In this document: positions 44,607 to 52,368 of the stretch, piece by piece
Numbering within the stretch: position 1 is the first letter of the stretch
Layout: every line of letters begins with the position of its first letter
Source of the DNA: CBDBFH01 sp965204775
Lineage (GTDB): Bacteria; Pseudomonadota; Alphaproteobacteria; JAPOUT01; G958296285
DNA: 64,000 nucleotides
Assembly (NCBI GenBank): GCA_965204775.1
Contig: CBDBFH010000027.1
Coordinates: 1-64,000 of the forward strand
Reading direction: 5' to 3'
Translations under genes and position numbers: made by a program
The notes under the pieces: model-generated
The model's input: only the letters and a program-made list of their open reading frames with translations
The model's database searches: none
Told to the model about the DNA's origin: nothing

Positions 44607-44927
44607 GTGGCCAAAATCACCTATATTGAGCATGACGGAACCGAGCACGTCGTCGAGGCCGAGACCGGCGGCAGCGTGATGGAGGGGGCGGTCAAGAATT
44701 CGGTCCCCGGCATCGACGCCGACTGCGGCGGCGCCTGCGCCTGCGCCACCTGCCACGTCTATGTCGATCCCGACTGGCTCGAAAAGGTTGGCCCGCGCAA
44801 CGAAATGGAAGAGGATATGCTCGACTTCGCCTTCGATATCCGCGACAACAGCCGCCTGTCGTGCCAGATCAAGGTTAGCGACGAACTCGACGGCCTGATC
44901 GTCCGCATGCCTGAAAAGCAGTTCTAG
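44607..44927 (+). CDS. fdx: 2Fe-2S ferredoxin (adrenodoxin type)
   Basis: A 106-residue electron carrier with the adrenodoxin-type cluster ligands Cys40, Cys46, Cys49 (in CGGACACATC) and Cys86 (in SRLSCQI). The surrounding VYVDPDWL and DMLDFAFDIRDNSRL stretches match bacterial FdxB-like ferredoxins that serve cytochromes P450 or Fe-S assembly. Its gene is followed 112 nt later by a ferredoxin-NADP reductase gene, the likely electron donor. Confidence 0.92.
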   Translation: MAKITYIEHDGTEHVVEAETGGSVMEGAVKNSVPGIDADCGGACACATCHVYVDPDWLEKVGPRNEMEEDMLDFAFDIRDNSRLSCQIKVSDELDGLIVRMPEKQF

Positions 44928-44953
44928 GCTCCCGGTCCGCCTGCGCGAAGGGC

Positions 44954-44982
44954 TTGCCGGGAGGATTTTCCATTCCTATAAT
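44954..44982 (+). promoter_or_regulatory. Sigma-70-type promoter for the ferredoxin reductase gene
   Basis: TTGCCG (44954-44959) and a perfect TATAAT (44977-44982) are separated by 17 nt. The RNA would start near 44989, about 50 nt before the ATG at 45040. The 5' leader contains a perfect 6-bp hairpin (44999-45015, CACACT/AGTGTG, 5-nt loop). It suggests that the reductase has its own promoter beyond that of the ferredoxin gene. Confidence 0.6.
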
Positions 44983-45039
44983 GGGATAATACCCTATGCA
45001 CACTTCTTCAGTGTGGAAATCCCTTTCCGGGCGCGCCCC

Positions 45040-46073
45040 ATGATTACAGGTTCTTCTCCCATTAGCGCCGACGCAGTGATTATCGGCGCGGGTCCGGTGG
45101 GTCTGTTTGCGGTTTTCGAACTGGGGCTGCTGGATATTGCAGCGCATGTGATCGACATTCTCGACCGCCCCGGCGGACAATGCGCCGAGCTCTATCCGGA
45201 AAAGCCGATCTATGACATTCCCGGCCTGCCGGTCGTCACCGGCCAGGAGCTGACCGACCGCCTGGGCGAGCAGATCGCGCCCTTCAAGCCGGCCTTTCAT
45301 CTCAGCCGGATGATCACCGAACTCGCCCCTCTCGACGACGGGCGCTGGCGGTTGGCGACAGACGCCGGGGACGTTTTCGAGGCCAAAGTCGTCGTGATTG
45401 CCGCAGGGGGGGGAGTTTCCAGCCCAAGCGCCCCCCGGTTCCGGGAGTCGAAGCGTATGAGGGAAAATCCGTCTTCTATGCCGTGCGCAAGAAAGATGCG
45501 TTTGCCGGAAAGGATTTGCTGATCTGCGGCGGGGGTGACTCGGCCCTCGACTGGACTCTGGCGCTGGCCCCGGAGGTGAAAAGTCTGACGCTGATGCACC
45601 GGCGGGACGGATTCCGCGCCGCACCCGACTCGGTCAACAAGATGATGGCCCTGCGCGAGGCCGGGCAGATCGCTTTCCGCCGGGGCCAGCTGCTGGGCCT
45701 TGAGGGGAGCGGCGGCCAGTTGTCCGCGGTCAGGGCCAAGGGGCCGCAAGGCGAATTCACGCTGCCCTGCGATGCCCTGCTGGCCTTCTTCGGCCTGACG
45801 ATGAAACTGGGGCCGCTCGCCGATTGGGGCATTGCCCTGCATGAGAATCTGATCCCGGTCGACACCGAAAAATTCGAAACCGACCGCCCGGGCATCTTCG
45901 CCATCGGCGATATCAACACCTATCCGGGCAAGCTGAAACTGATCCTCAGCGGCTTCCATGAAGCCGCCCTGATGGCCCAGGCCGCCTTCCGCCGGATTTA
46001 CCCTGACAAGAAACTCGTCTTCCAATACACGACGTCAAGCAGTAGCCTGCAGAAGAAACTGGGAGTCGCCTGA
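45040..46073 (+). pseudogene. Ferredoxin-NADP(+) reductase, frameshifted
   Basis: TrxB-like ferredoxin-NADP reductase. The first part has IIGAGPVGLFAVFELG (FAD site), DRPGGQCAELYPEKP and VVVIAAGGG. After the G8 run at 45406-45413 the frame changes; the continuation SFQPKRPPVPGVEAYEG, LLICGGGDSALDW (NADP site) and FAIGDINTYPG lies in the next frame. Restoring a ninth G gives a 344-residue protein, the usual length, and reads through perfectly. This is thus a single-base deletion in a homopolymer, either sequencing error, recent mutation or slippage-based switching. Apart from that the gene is fully conserved, which favours an intact gene. Confidence 0.88.
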
Positions 46074-46079
46074 GGTCAG

Positions 46080-46703
46080 ATGGGCTTTTACGCCGACAAA
46101 ATCCTGCCGCGCGTTGTCAATTGGGGGTGCAGCACCAAACCGGTCATGCGCCAGCGCGAAAAAATCGTGCCGCAGGCCTCAGGCCGCGTGCTCGAGATCG
46201 GCATCGGGTCGGGCCTCAATCTGGCTTTTTACGATCCGGAGAAAACCACCGAAGTGATTGGCCTCGATCCCTCCGGCCCGATGCGCAAAATGGCCGAAAA
46301 GCAGGCGGCCCGGACCGGCGTCCCGGTTCGGTTTCTGGCCCTGGAGGCCGAGGAGATCCCGCTTGAGGCGCAATCGGTCGATACCGTTCTGGTCACCTAC
46401 AGCTTGTGCACCATCCCCGATCCGGCCCGGGCGCTCGCCGGGATGCGCCGCGTGTGTAAGCCGGGCGGGATGCTTCTTTTCTGTGAGCACGGGGCGGCGC
46501 CCGATGCGCGCGTCCGGCGCTGGCAGCAGCGCATTGAGCCGCTCTGGAGCCGCCTGTTCGGCGGCTGCCATCTGACCCGCGACATTCCCGCCCTGATCGG
46601 CGCGGCGGGCTTCGCCCTCGGCGATGTGGAAACAATGTATCTGCCCGGAACGCCGAAAATCGCCGGCTTCAACTACTGGGGCCGCGCCCGGGCCTCCGGC
46701 TGA
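46080..46703 (+). CDS. Class I SAM-dependent methyltransferase
   Basis: A 207-residue protein with methyltransferase motif I (VLEIGIGSGLNLAFYD, about 37-52), acidic motif II VIGLDPSG, and the later LVTYSLCTIPDPARALAGM and KPGGMLLFCEHG. It belongs to the Methyltransf_11/UbiE-like group; several relatives act on phospholipids or small thiols. The substrate is unknown. It begins 6 nt after the ferredoxin reductase stop and is convergent with the PNPOx-like gene. Confidence 0.85.
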   Translation: MGFYADKILPRVVNWGCSTKPVMRQREKIVPQASGRVLEIGIGSGLNLAFYDPEKTTEVIGLDPSGPMRKMAEKQAARTGVPVRFLALEAEEIPLEAQSVDTVLVTYSLCTIPDPARALAGMRRVCKPGGMLLFCEHGAAPDARVRRWQQRIEPLWSRLFGGCHLTRDIPALIGAAGFALGDVETMYLPGTPKIAGFNYWGRARASG

Positions 46704-47249
46704 TCAGGGCAGGCCGGGCAGGCCGTCAATGCTGCGCGCATTGTTTTTGCCGACATAGGCTTTGAGCTCCTCGCGGCTGTATTTGGCCGCCCAGCTGTCG
46801 AGCGCATCGCGGTCGCCGGCATAGGTGTAGCGAGGTACGCCGAACCCGCAGGAATCGGCAATCCTGTCCAGCACAACCCGGATGATCGTGCGCGGGTAAT
46901 GGGCCTGGCGGAAGCGCGGCGCAAGGGCGTCGAAATCGGGCTGGCCGGGTTCAAGCGCCTCGCCCCGCCCATAGAGGCGCAGGATTTTGGGCGGCCCCTC
47001 AAAGGCGCAGAACAGGATCGTAATCCGCCGGTTCTGCCGAATATGGGCGACGGTTTCGATTCCGCTGCCGGGCAGGTCGAGATAGGCGACCGATGCCGGC
47101 CCCAGAACGGCGAAACTGCCTTCGCAGCCTTTCGGCGAAAGATTGACATGGCCGTCCGCCCCAAGCGGCGCGGTGGCGACGAAGAACATCTTTTGGCGCT
47201 TGATGAAGTCGGCGAGTTTGTTGTCTATCCGGTCGAAAATCTTGCCCAT
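46704..47249 (-). CDS. Pyridoxamine 5'-phosphate oxidase-fold protein
   Basis: A 181-residue protein of the split-barrel flavin-binding superfamily: FFVATAPLGADGHVNLSPKG near 22 and VAYLDLPGSGIETVAHIRQN near 75 are typical of putative FMN- or F420-binding PNPOx-like proteins. Not true PdxH. Probably a small oxidoreductase of unknown substrate. 12 nt separates it from the BtuF-like gene upstream on the same strand. Confidence 0.83.
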   Translation of the reverse strand: MGKIFDRIDNKLADFIKRQKMFFVATAPLGADGHVNLSPKGCEGSFAVLGPASVAYLDLPGSGIETVAHIRQNRRITILFCAFEGPPKILRLYGRGEALEPGQPDFDALAPRFRQAHYPRTIIRVVLDRIADSCGFGVPRYTYAGDRDALDSWAAKYSREELKAYVGKNNARSIDGLPGLP

Positions 47250-47261
47250 GAGCTTCCCCCT

Positions 47262-48176
47262 TTAGCTTGCCCGAATCCAGTTTCGGCCCTCATGATAGTG
47301 GGGGAAGAGGCCGGGGTGAAGAGCCTCGGCGAGGAGTTCCGCCGTTTCGGCGAGGCGCGGGCCGGGCCGGTTGAAGAAATGATTGCCGTCGCAGATGAAG
47401 AGGCGGTTGTTCCGGACGGCGGGGATGTTTTTCCATGTGGGGTTGTCGGCCAGCGCGGGGAGGTCGCGGGCGGCGCGGTCGATTCCGAAGCCGCACAGGG
47501 TGAGCAGGACGGCCTGCGGTTCGGCGGCGGCGATCTCGCGGAGCGAGAGGTAGCGGGCCTTTTGTCCGGCCTGCCCGAGCAGTTCGCGCCCTCCGGCGAT
47601 GGCGGTGATTTCGGGCGACCAGCTGCCGGAGCTCATGGGCGGCTCGGCCCATTCGAGGCAGATGGTGGGGACGGGTCTGCGGGTGGCGGTTTTGGCGCGG
47701 ACGGCCTCGAAGCGTTCGCGCATGTCGCTGAGGCATTGTGCGGCGGCGTTTTCGCGGTTGAGTGCGTTTCCGGCCTGCCGGATTGAGTGGGATACGCCGT
47801 CGAGCGTTTCCGGTGCGAGGCTGACGATTTCGGGTTTTGCGCCTGTCCATTCGGCGAGTGCGTTGCGGACGTCGTCCTCGCTGACGGCGCAGACCTCGCA
47901 CTGGGTCTGTGTGATGATGATATCGGGCTTGAGGCTTTGGAGTTTCTCTGCATCGACCTGATAGACGGAGAGAGCCTGCGCGACGATTTCGCGCACCTGC
48001 GCATCTATGACGGGGGAGGTTGCGGCGGGATCGAGTCTGGGCCTGGAGAGGGCGGGGAGTTTTTGAACGCCTTCGGGCCAGTCGCATTCATGGCTGACGG
48101 CGACGAGGCTGGCGCGCATACCAAGGGCGCAGACGATCTCGGTCGCGCTGGGCAGGAGACTGACGATCCGGGGCAT
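47262..48176 (-). CDS. BtuF-like cobalamin/siderophore-binding-fold protein without signal peptide
   Basis: A 304-residue protein of the periplasmic-binding-protein 2 (TroA/BtuF, COG0614) fold: RIVSLLPSATEIVCALG at the start, VSHECDWPEGV, PDIIITQTQCEVCAVS, and FICDGNHFFNRPGPRL at the end. Substrate-binding proteins of this family normally have a secretion signal, but this one starts directly at the first strand. No signal is encoded upstream in frame and no BtuC/BtuD genes are adjacent. A cytoplasmic cobalamin-related role is possible. Several alphaproteobacterial homologues are annotated simply as cobalamin-binding. Confidence 0.8.
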   Translation of the reverse strand: MPRIVSLLPSATEIVCALGMRASLVAVSHECDWPEGVQKLPALSRPRLDPAATSPVIDAQVREIVAQALSVYQVDAEKLQSLKPDIIITQTQCEVCAVSEDDVRNALAEWTGAKPEIVSLAPETLDGVSHSIRQAGNALNRENAAAQCLSDMRERFEAVRAKTATRRPVPTICLEWAEPPMSSGSWSPEITAIAGGRELLGQAGQKARYLSLREIAAAEPQAVLLTLCGFGIDRAARDLPALADNPTWKNIPAVRNNRLFICDGNHFFNRPGPRLAETAELLAEALHPGLFPHYHEGRNWIRAS

Positions 48177-48185
48177 GGGGCAGGT

Positions 48186-48210
48186 GGCCTGAATTTAAGA
48201 GTTTCAGGCC
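48186..48210. promoter_or_regulatory. Hairpin upstream of the BtuF-like gene
   Basis: Perfect 8-bp inverted repeat GGCCTGAA/TTCAGGCC with a 9-nt loop, 10 nt before the minus-strand start at 48176. It could lie in the 5' leader of that gene or be an operator. No cobalamin riboswitch features are seen. Confidence 0.4.
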
Positions 48211-48220
48211 TTATAATGAC

Positions 48221-48341
48221 ATGCGAATCAACTGAGGCGAAGCGTCTTAGGGGGTGTGTGGCGGCTCACTCGGAGACGAGTTATCCCCTTTAATACAGAA
48301 TCAGGCATGGTAGAATTTAACGCCCGGTGGGTGATTCGCAT
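48221..48341. repeat. Long-range inverted repeat flanking the EcoRII-cassette edge
   Basis: ATGCGAATCA at 48221-48230 and its exact complement TGATTCGCAT at 48332-48341 are 101 nt apart in the AT-rich gap before the dcm gene. They may be an operator pair or the remains of a mobile-element end. No copy was seen at the other end of the cassette. Confidence 0.45.
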
Positions 48342-48383
48342 TATGTATTAACTTTTGCCCATTAATTCACCAAGAAGCCCAGC

Positions 48384-49430
48384 ATGCCAAAAAAAGTAAA
48401 GAAAGCCCGTGCCGACTTTACCTTTATCGACCTGTTTGCGGGGATTGGAGGGTTGCGTCGGGGCTTTGAAGCCGTAGGCGGGAAATGTATTTTCACGAGT
48501 GAGTGGGATAAATACGCCCAAGAAACTTACAAAGCCAATTTCCCCTGTGACAATCACGCGGTGGCAGGCGATATAACCAGAATACAGGCAGAAGAAATCC
48601 CCCCGCACGATATGTTGCTGGCCGGTTTCCCCTGTCAGCCGTTTTCCATTGCTGGCGTTTCAAAGAAAAATGCTCTCAAGATGCCTCATGGGTTTCGTTG
48701 CAGTGCTCAAGGCACGCTTTTTTTTGATATAGCCCGCATCATGGAATTTCATAGACCGCAGGCCTTTCTTCTGGAAAATGTAAAAAATCTTGTCAATCAC
48801 GACAAAGGAAATACTTTCAGAATCATTCACAGGACATTGACGGAAGAGCTTGGCTATCATGTTCAGTGGAAAGTAATTGATGCAAAATCATGGGTGCCAC
48901 AACATCGCGAAAGAATCTTTATTACAGGCTTTCGGGAAAAAACGGACTTTGATTTTAAGGGTATGGCCGTTCCGAACCCTCTGCACGGCCCGAAATTATC
49001 CCGGATTTTGCATCCGGAGGATGGCAGTGAGCCTGTTGACGCTCCGTTTATAAAGGGCCTCAGGGGAAAAGTGGCTGAAAAATATACTCTGTCAGATCAT
49101 CTCTGGCGCTACCTTCAGGCATATGCTGAAAAACATCGTAAAAAAGGCAATGGCTTTGGCTTCGGACTGGTTGGCCCTTCTGACATTTCCCGAACACTTT
49201 CCGCTCGTTACTACAAGGATGGCTCCGAGATTCTTGCAAAACGCGGCAGGGGTAATCCGAGAAGGCTTACCCCCAGAGAATGCGCCCGGCTTATGGGCTT
49301 TGAAAAAACAGGATGTGCGGATTTTGTCATTCCGGTTTCTGATGCCCAGGCTTACAGGCAATTCGGGAACGCTGCGGTTGTTCCGGTTGCTGAAGCGGTG
49401 GCCCGCCACGTTGCTCCGTGGCTGGCATAA
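48384..49430 (+). CDS. dcm: DNA (cytosine-5)-methyltransferase, Dcm/EcoRII type
   Basis: A 348-residue enzyme with motif I FIDLFAGIGGLRRGFEA, motif IV GFPCQPFSIAGVSKKN (catalytic Cys84), motif VI LLENVKNLVNHD, motif VIII QHRERIFITGF and motif X RQFGNAAVVPV. The GVSKKN stretch and the paired EcoRII-like nuclease suggest CCWGG (second C) as the target. Its codon use is clearly more AT-rich than the surrounding chromosome, a sign of transfer. The start at 48384 is preceded by an AT-rich region; the gene is followed by vsr after 7 nt. Confidence 0.93.
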   Translation: MPKKVKKARADFTFIDLFAGIGGLRRGFEAVGGKCIFTSEWDKYAQETYKANFPCDNHAVAGDITRIQAEEIPPHDMLLAGFPCQPFSIAGVSKKNALKMPHGFRCSAQGTLFFDIARIMEFHRPQAFLLENVKNLVNHDKGNTFRIIHRTLTEELGYHVQWKVIDAKSWVPQHRERIFITGFREKTDFDFKGMAVPNPLHGPKLSRILHPEDGSEPVDAPFIKGLRGKVAEKYTLSDHLWRYLQAYAEKHRKKGNGFGFGLVGPSDISRTLSARYYKDGSEILAKRGRGNPRRLTPRECARLMGFEKTGCADFVIPVSDAQAYRQFGNAAVVPVAEAVARHVAPWLA

Positions 49431-49437
49431 GGTCGGG

Positions 49438-49914
49438 ATGTTACCCGTGGTTGACGTCGTGAACCCGAAGACCCGAAGCCGGATGATGTCTGGCATAAGG
49501 TCGAAAGATACGAAGCCTGAAATTATGGTGAGGAAGGCACTGCACGCCAGGGGGTTTCGTTACAGAATCAACGCTTCGGATGTGCCGGGCAAGCCTGATA
49601 TTCTGCTTCCCAGGCATCGCACGGCTGTTTTCGTTCATGGTTGCTTTTGGCATGGGCACAATTGTGAGCTTTTCAAATGGCCAGCAACCAGAAGAGATTT
49701 CTGGAGAAAGAAAATCAACCGCAACAGAAGAAGGGATAAGGAGGTCGGTTTTCATCTCAAAAAATCTGGCTGGAGAAAACTGACAGTTTGGGAATGCGCG
49801 TTTCGCGGAAAAAAACAGATCGGGTTTGATCGCACAATAGAAAAAGTAGCCAGGCAGATTGTGTCCTCCAGAACGCCAAAAGAAATTGCAGGAAAATCAT
49901 ATGTCGCTGGGTGA
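49438..49914 (+). CDS. vsr: Very short patch repair endonuclease (Vsr), system 2
   Basis: Repairs T:G mismatches arising at Dcm sites (CTWGG/CCWGG). The 158-residue protein has MMSGIRSKDTKPEIMVRKAL, GKPDILLPRHRTAVFVHG, the zinc/active-site CFWHGHNC and LTVWEC. From ATG 49438 it overlaps the EcoRII gene by 14 nt. The longer upstream frame is inside dcm and is rejected. The dcm-vsr-nuclease order makes it a full, self-protecting cassette. Confidence 0.94.
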   Translation: MLPVVDVVNPKTRSRMMSGIRSKDTKPEIMVRKALHARGFRYRINASDVPGKPDILLPRHRTAVFVHGCFWHGHNCELFKWPATRRDFWRKKINRNRRRDKEVGFHLKKSGWRKLTVWECAFRGKKQIGFDRTIEKVARQIVSSRTPKEIAGKSYVAG

Positions 49915-51139
49915 TCTTTTAAGCTGGCTTGATGCGCATTCAAAACCAGATTATATATGGTGTATTAAAAGGCTTTCAGGCAATGACACGCTTGCCAATG
50001 GCGCCCATCAGGCAGGCCCGTATATGCCGCGCAAACTGCTTTTGAAAACTCTCCCTGACCTGAACAGGCGTGATGCAGAGAATCCGGATCATCGCTTCAA
50101 TCTCTATATTGATTCGCATTCTGATCATCAGCTTGCCAGAGCTGTCTGGTATAACAACAAACTCCGGGGCGGGACCAGAAACGAGACTCGGTTAACCAGA
50201 TTGGGGGGCGAGAGTTCTGCCCTGCTGGATCCGGAAAGCACGGGCGCTATTGCAATTTTTGCCTTTGGTCCAACAGGCGGTGGTGGGCCTGTGGACTGTC
50301 ATGTCTGGGTCTGCCAACATGAAACAGAAGAAGATATTGTTGAAGAGCGCATTGGTCCTGTTGTTCCTGGAAGATGGCTGGTTTGGCCATTACCGCTTTT
50401 TAATGACCTGGAGGAATCTACCCAAAAAAACTGCTATCTTAAAAAGAAGGAAATTCCCCCAGCATGGTTTGAGAAATTTCCTACCGGCCTTGAGATTATC
50501 AAAAAGACCATTGAACTACGGCCAGCCCGGAGAAGGAATCCCGACAAAAGGCTTATTGAGCGCCGTGAGTGTGAGTTTGATGTTTTTCGCAGCGTTGAAA
50601 CCGCTGTAGAAATACCGCGCATTCGCGAGGGTTTTAAAGATATGGAGAAATTTCTCGATTGCGCTCAGACCATATTACAGCGCCGAAAATCCCGTTCCGG
50701 GAGATCGCTTGAGCTTCACGTGAGAGAGATATTTCTTGAAGAAGGTCTGATAGAAGGTCAAAGCTTTTCTTATCAGGTAGAGTCTGAGGAAGGCAAAAAG
50801 CCAGATTTTCTTTTTCCTTCAATAGATGCCTATAAAAACAGCAGATTCCCGGGTATGAATCTGATGATGCTTGCTGCGAAGACAACCCTTCGGGATAGAT
50901 GGCGTCAGATTCTATACGAAGCAGACAGAGTTAAGACAAAACATCTGTTAACTCTTCAGGAAGGCATCTCGGGCAGACAATTCAGAGAAATAACGCAGGC
51001 CAATGTAAAACTTGTTGTCCCTACTCCCTTGGTAAACTCTTATGCAAAGCAGATTCGGCCCCATCTGATGGCTTTTGAAAGTTTCATCGGGGATGTCAGG
51101 TTGCTGGGATATAACGGAAATCCCCCTGCCTCCTCCTGA
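49901..51139 (+). CDS. EcoRII-type restriction endonuclease
   Basis: A 412-residue type IIE nuclease (EcoRII is 404 residues). The N-terminal effector domain (about 1-170) contains KRLSGNDTLANGAHQAGPYMP and STGAIAIFAFGPT; the C-terminal catalytic domain (about 255-400) contains RSGRSLELHVREIFLEEGL, the PDFLFPS acid and MLAAKTTLRDRWRQIL, with the catalytic Lys and Arg. EcoRII needs two CCWGG copies to cut. Partner dcm and vsr precede it. AT-rich compared with neighbours. It converges on the VWA gene. Confidence 0.9.
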   Translation: MSLGDLLSWLDAHSKPDYIWCIKRLSGNDTLANGAHQAGPYMPRKLLLKTLPDLNRRDAENPDHRFNLYIDSHSDHQLARAVWYNNKLRGGTRNETRLTRLGGESSALLDPESTGAIAIFAFGPTGGGGPVDCHVWVCQHETEEDIVEERIGPVVPGRWLVWPLPLFNDLEESTQKNCYLKKKEIPPAWFEKFPTGLEIIKKTIELRPARRRNPDKRLIERRECEFDVFRSVETAVEIPRIREGFKDMEKFLDCAQTILQRRKSRSGRSLELHVREIFLEEGLIEGQSFSYQVESEEGKKPDFLFPSIDAYKNSRFPGMNLMMLAAKTTLRDRWRQILYEADRVKTKHLLTLQEGISGRQFREITQANVKLVVPTPLVNSYAKQIRPHLMAFESFIGDVRLLGYNGNPPASS

Positions 51140-51141
51140 GA

Positions 51142-51160
51142 AGAAACTGGTCTAGTTTCT
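51142..51160. terminator. Hairpin between EcoRII and VWA genes
   Basis: Perfect 7-bp stem AGAAACT/AGTTTCT with a 5-nt loop, directly after the EcoRII stop and covering the stop codon of the convergent VWA gene. No U-run, so termination is uncertain. Confidence 0.4.
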
Positions 51161-52330
51161 GACGAGTTCGCGCATTGCGTTGTCGAGGCCGTCGAGGGTC
51201 AGGGGGAACATGCGGTCGGCAAAAATCTGCTGGATGATCTCCACCGACGGCGTATAGCGCCAGTGCTTCTCCCCCAGCGGATTGAGCCACACCGCGCTCT
51301 CGTAAATCCGCGTCACGCGCTCCAGCCACAGCGCGCCGGCCTCCTCGTTCCAGTGCTCGACGCTGCCGCCCGGATAGGTGATCTCATAGGGACTCATCGA
51401 GGCGTCGCCAACAAAAATCACCTTGTAGTCCGAGGGAAAGCGGTGGAGAACGTCCCAGGTCGGGGTCTGCTCGGCGTGGCGGCGGCGGTTGTTCTGCCAG
51501 ACCGACTCATACAGGCAGTTATGAAAGTAAAAATACTCCATGTTCTTGAACTCGCTGCGCGCGGCGGAGAACAGCTCCTCGCATAGCTTCACATGCGGGT
51601 CCATCGAGCCGCCGATGTCAAAAAACAACAGCACCTTGATCTTGTTGCGCCGTTCGGGGATCAGCTGAATGTCGAGATAGCCTTTTTCGGCGGTCCCGCG
51701 GATGGTGTTCTTGAGATCGAGCACTTCCGGCGCGCCCTCGCGGGCGAAGCGGCGCAGGCGGCGCAGGGCCAGTTTGATGTTGCGGGTGCCGAGCTCGACG
51801 CTGTCGTCGAGGTTTTTGAAGTCGCGGCGGTCCCAGACCTTGACCGCCTTTTTGTGGCGGCTCTTCTCCTGCCCGATGCGGACGCCTTCGGGATTGTATC
51901 CCTCGGCGCCGAAGGGGGAGGTTCCGGCGGTTCCGATCATTTTGTTGCCGCCTTCGTGTCGTTTTTTCTGCTCTTCGAGGCGCTGTTTGAGTGTCTCGAT
52001 GAGTTTTTCCCAACCGCCGATGGCTTCGATCTGCTTTTTTTCCTCTTCGGTGAGGAATTTTTCGGCGAGGGCCTTGAGCCATTCTTCGGGGATCTCGGCG
52101 GTTTCGAGGGCTTCGAGGGTGTCGAGGCCCTTGAAGACGTGGGAGAAGACGCGGTCGAATTTATCGAGGTTGCGCTCGTCCTTGACGAGGGTTGCGCGGG
52201 AGAGGAAGTAGAATTGCTCGACGCGGCGTGCGGGGATTCGGGCGTCCATGGCTTCGAGCAGGGTGAGGTACTCGCGCAGCGAGACCGGAACCCCGGATTT
52301 CTTCAGCTCATGGAAAAAGTGGACAAACAT
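51152..52330 (-). CDS. CoxE-like VWA domain protein
   Basis: A 392-residue cytoplasmic protein with an N-terminal helical part (FFHELKKSGVPVSLREYLTL, FDRVFSHVFKGL) and a C-terminal von Willebrand A domain. The MIDAS motif reads DIGGSMD at about 236-242 (D-x-G-x-S). In many proteobacteria it is encoded directly after a MoxR-type AAA+ ATPase, the pair acting as a chaperone or metal-insertion device (CoxD/CoxE in CO dehydrogenase maturation). Here the matching ATPase is 6.4 kb upstream, at 58695-59558, with a type III system in between. Confidence 0.88.
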   Translation of the reverse strand: MFVHFFHELKKSGVPVSLREYLTLLEAMDARIPARRVEQFYFLSRATLVKDERNLDKFDRVFSHVFKGLDTLEALETAEIPEEWLKALAEKFLTEEEKKQIEAIGGWEKLIETLKQRLEEQKKRHEGGNKMIGTAGTSPFGAEGYNPEGVRIGQEKSRHKKAVKVWDRRDFKNLDDSVELGTRNIKLALRRLRRFAREGAPEVLDLKNTIRGTAEKGYLDIQLIPERRNKIKVLLFFDIGGSMDPHVKLCEELFSAARSEFKNMEYFYFHNCLYESVWQNNRRRHAEQTPTWDVLHRFPSDYKVIFVGDASMSPYEITYPGGSVEHWNEEAGALWLERVTRIYESAVWLNPLGEKHWRYTPSVEIIQQIFADRMFPLTLDGLDNAMRELVRN

Positions 52331-52368
52331 GGGGAGCCTCCTGATCCGATGCCAGGCAGGTTAGCACA

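Noticed and set aside
48177..48383. Possible cobalamin riboswitch before the BtuF-like gene
   Set aside because: Only a short hairpin; no B12-box-like sequence and too little leader.
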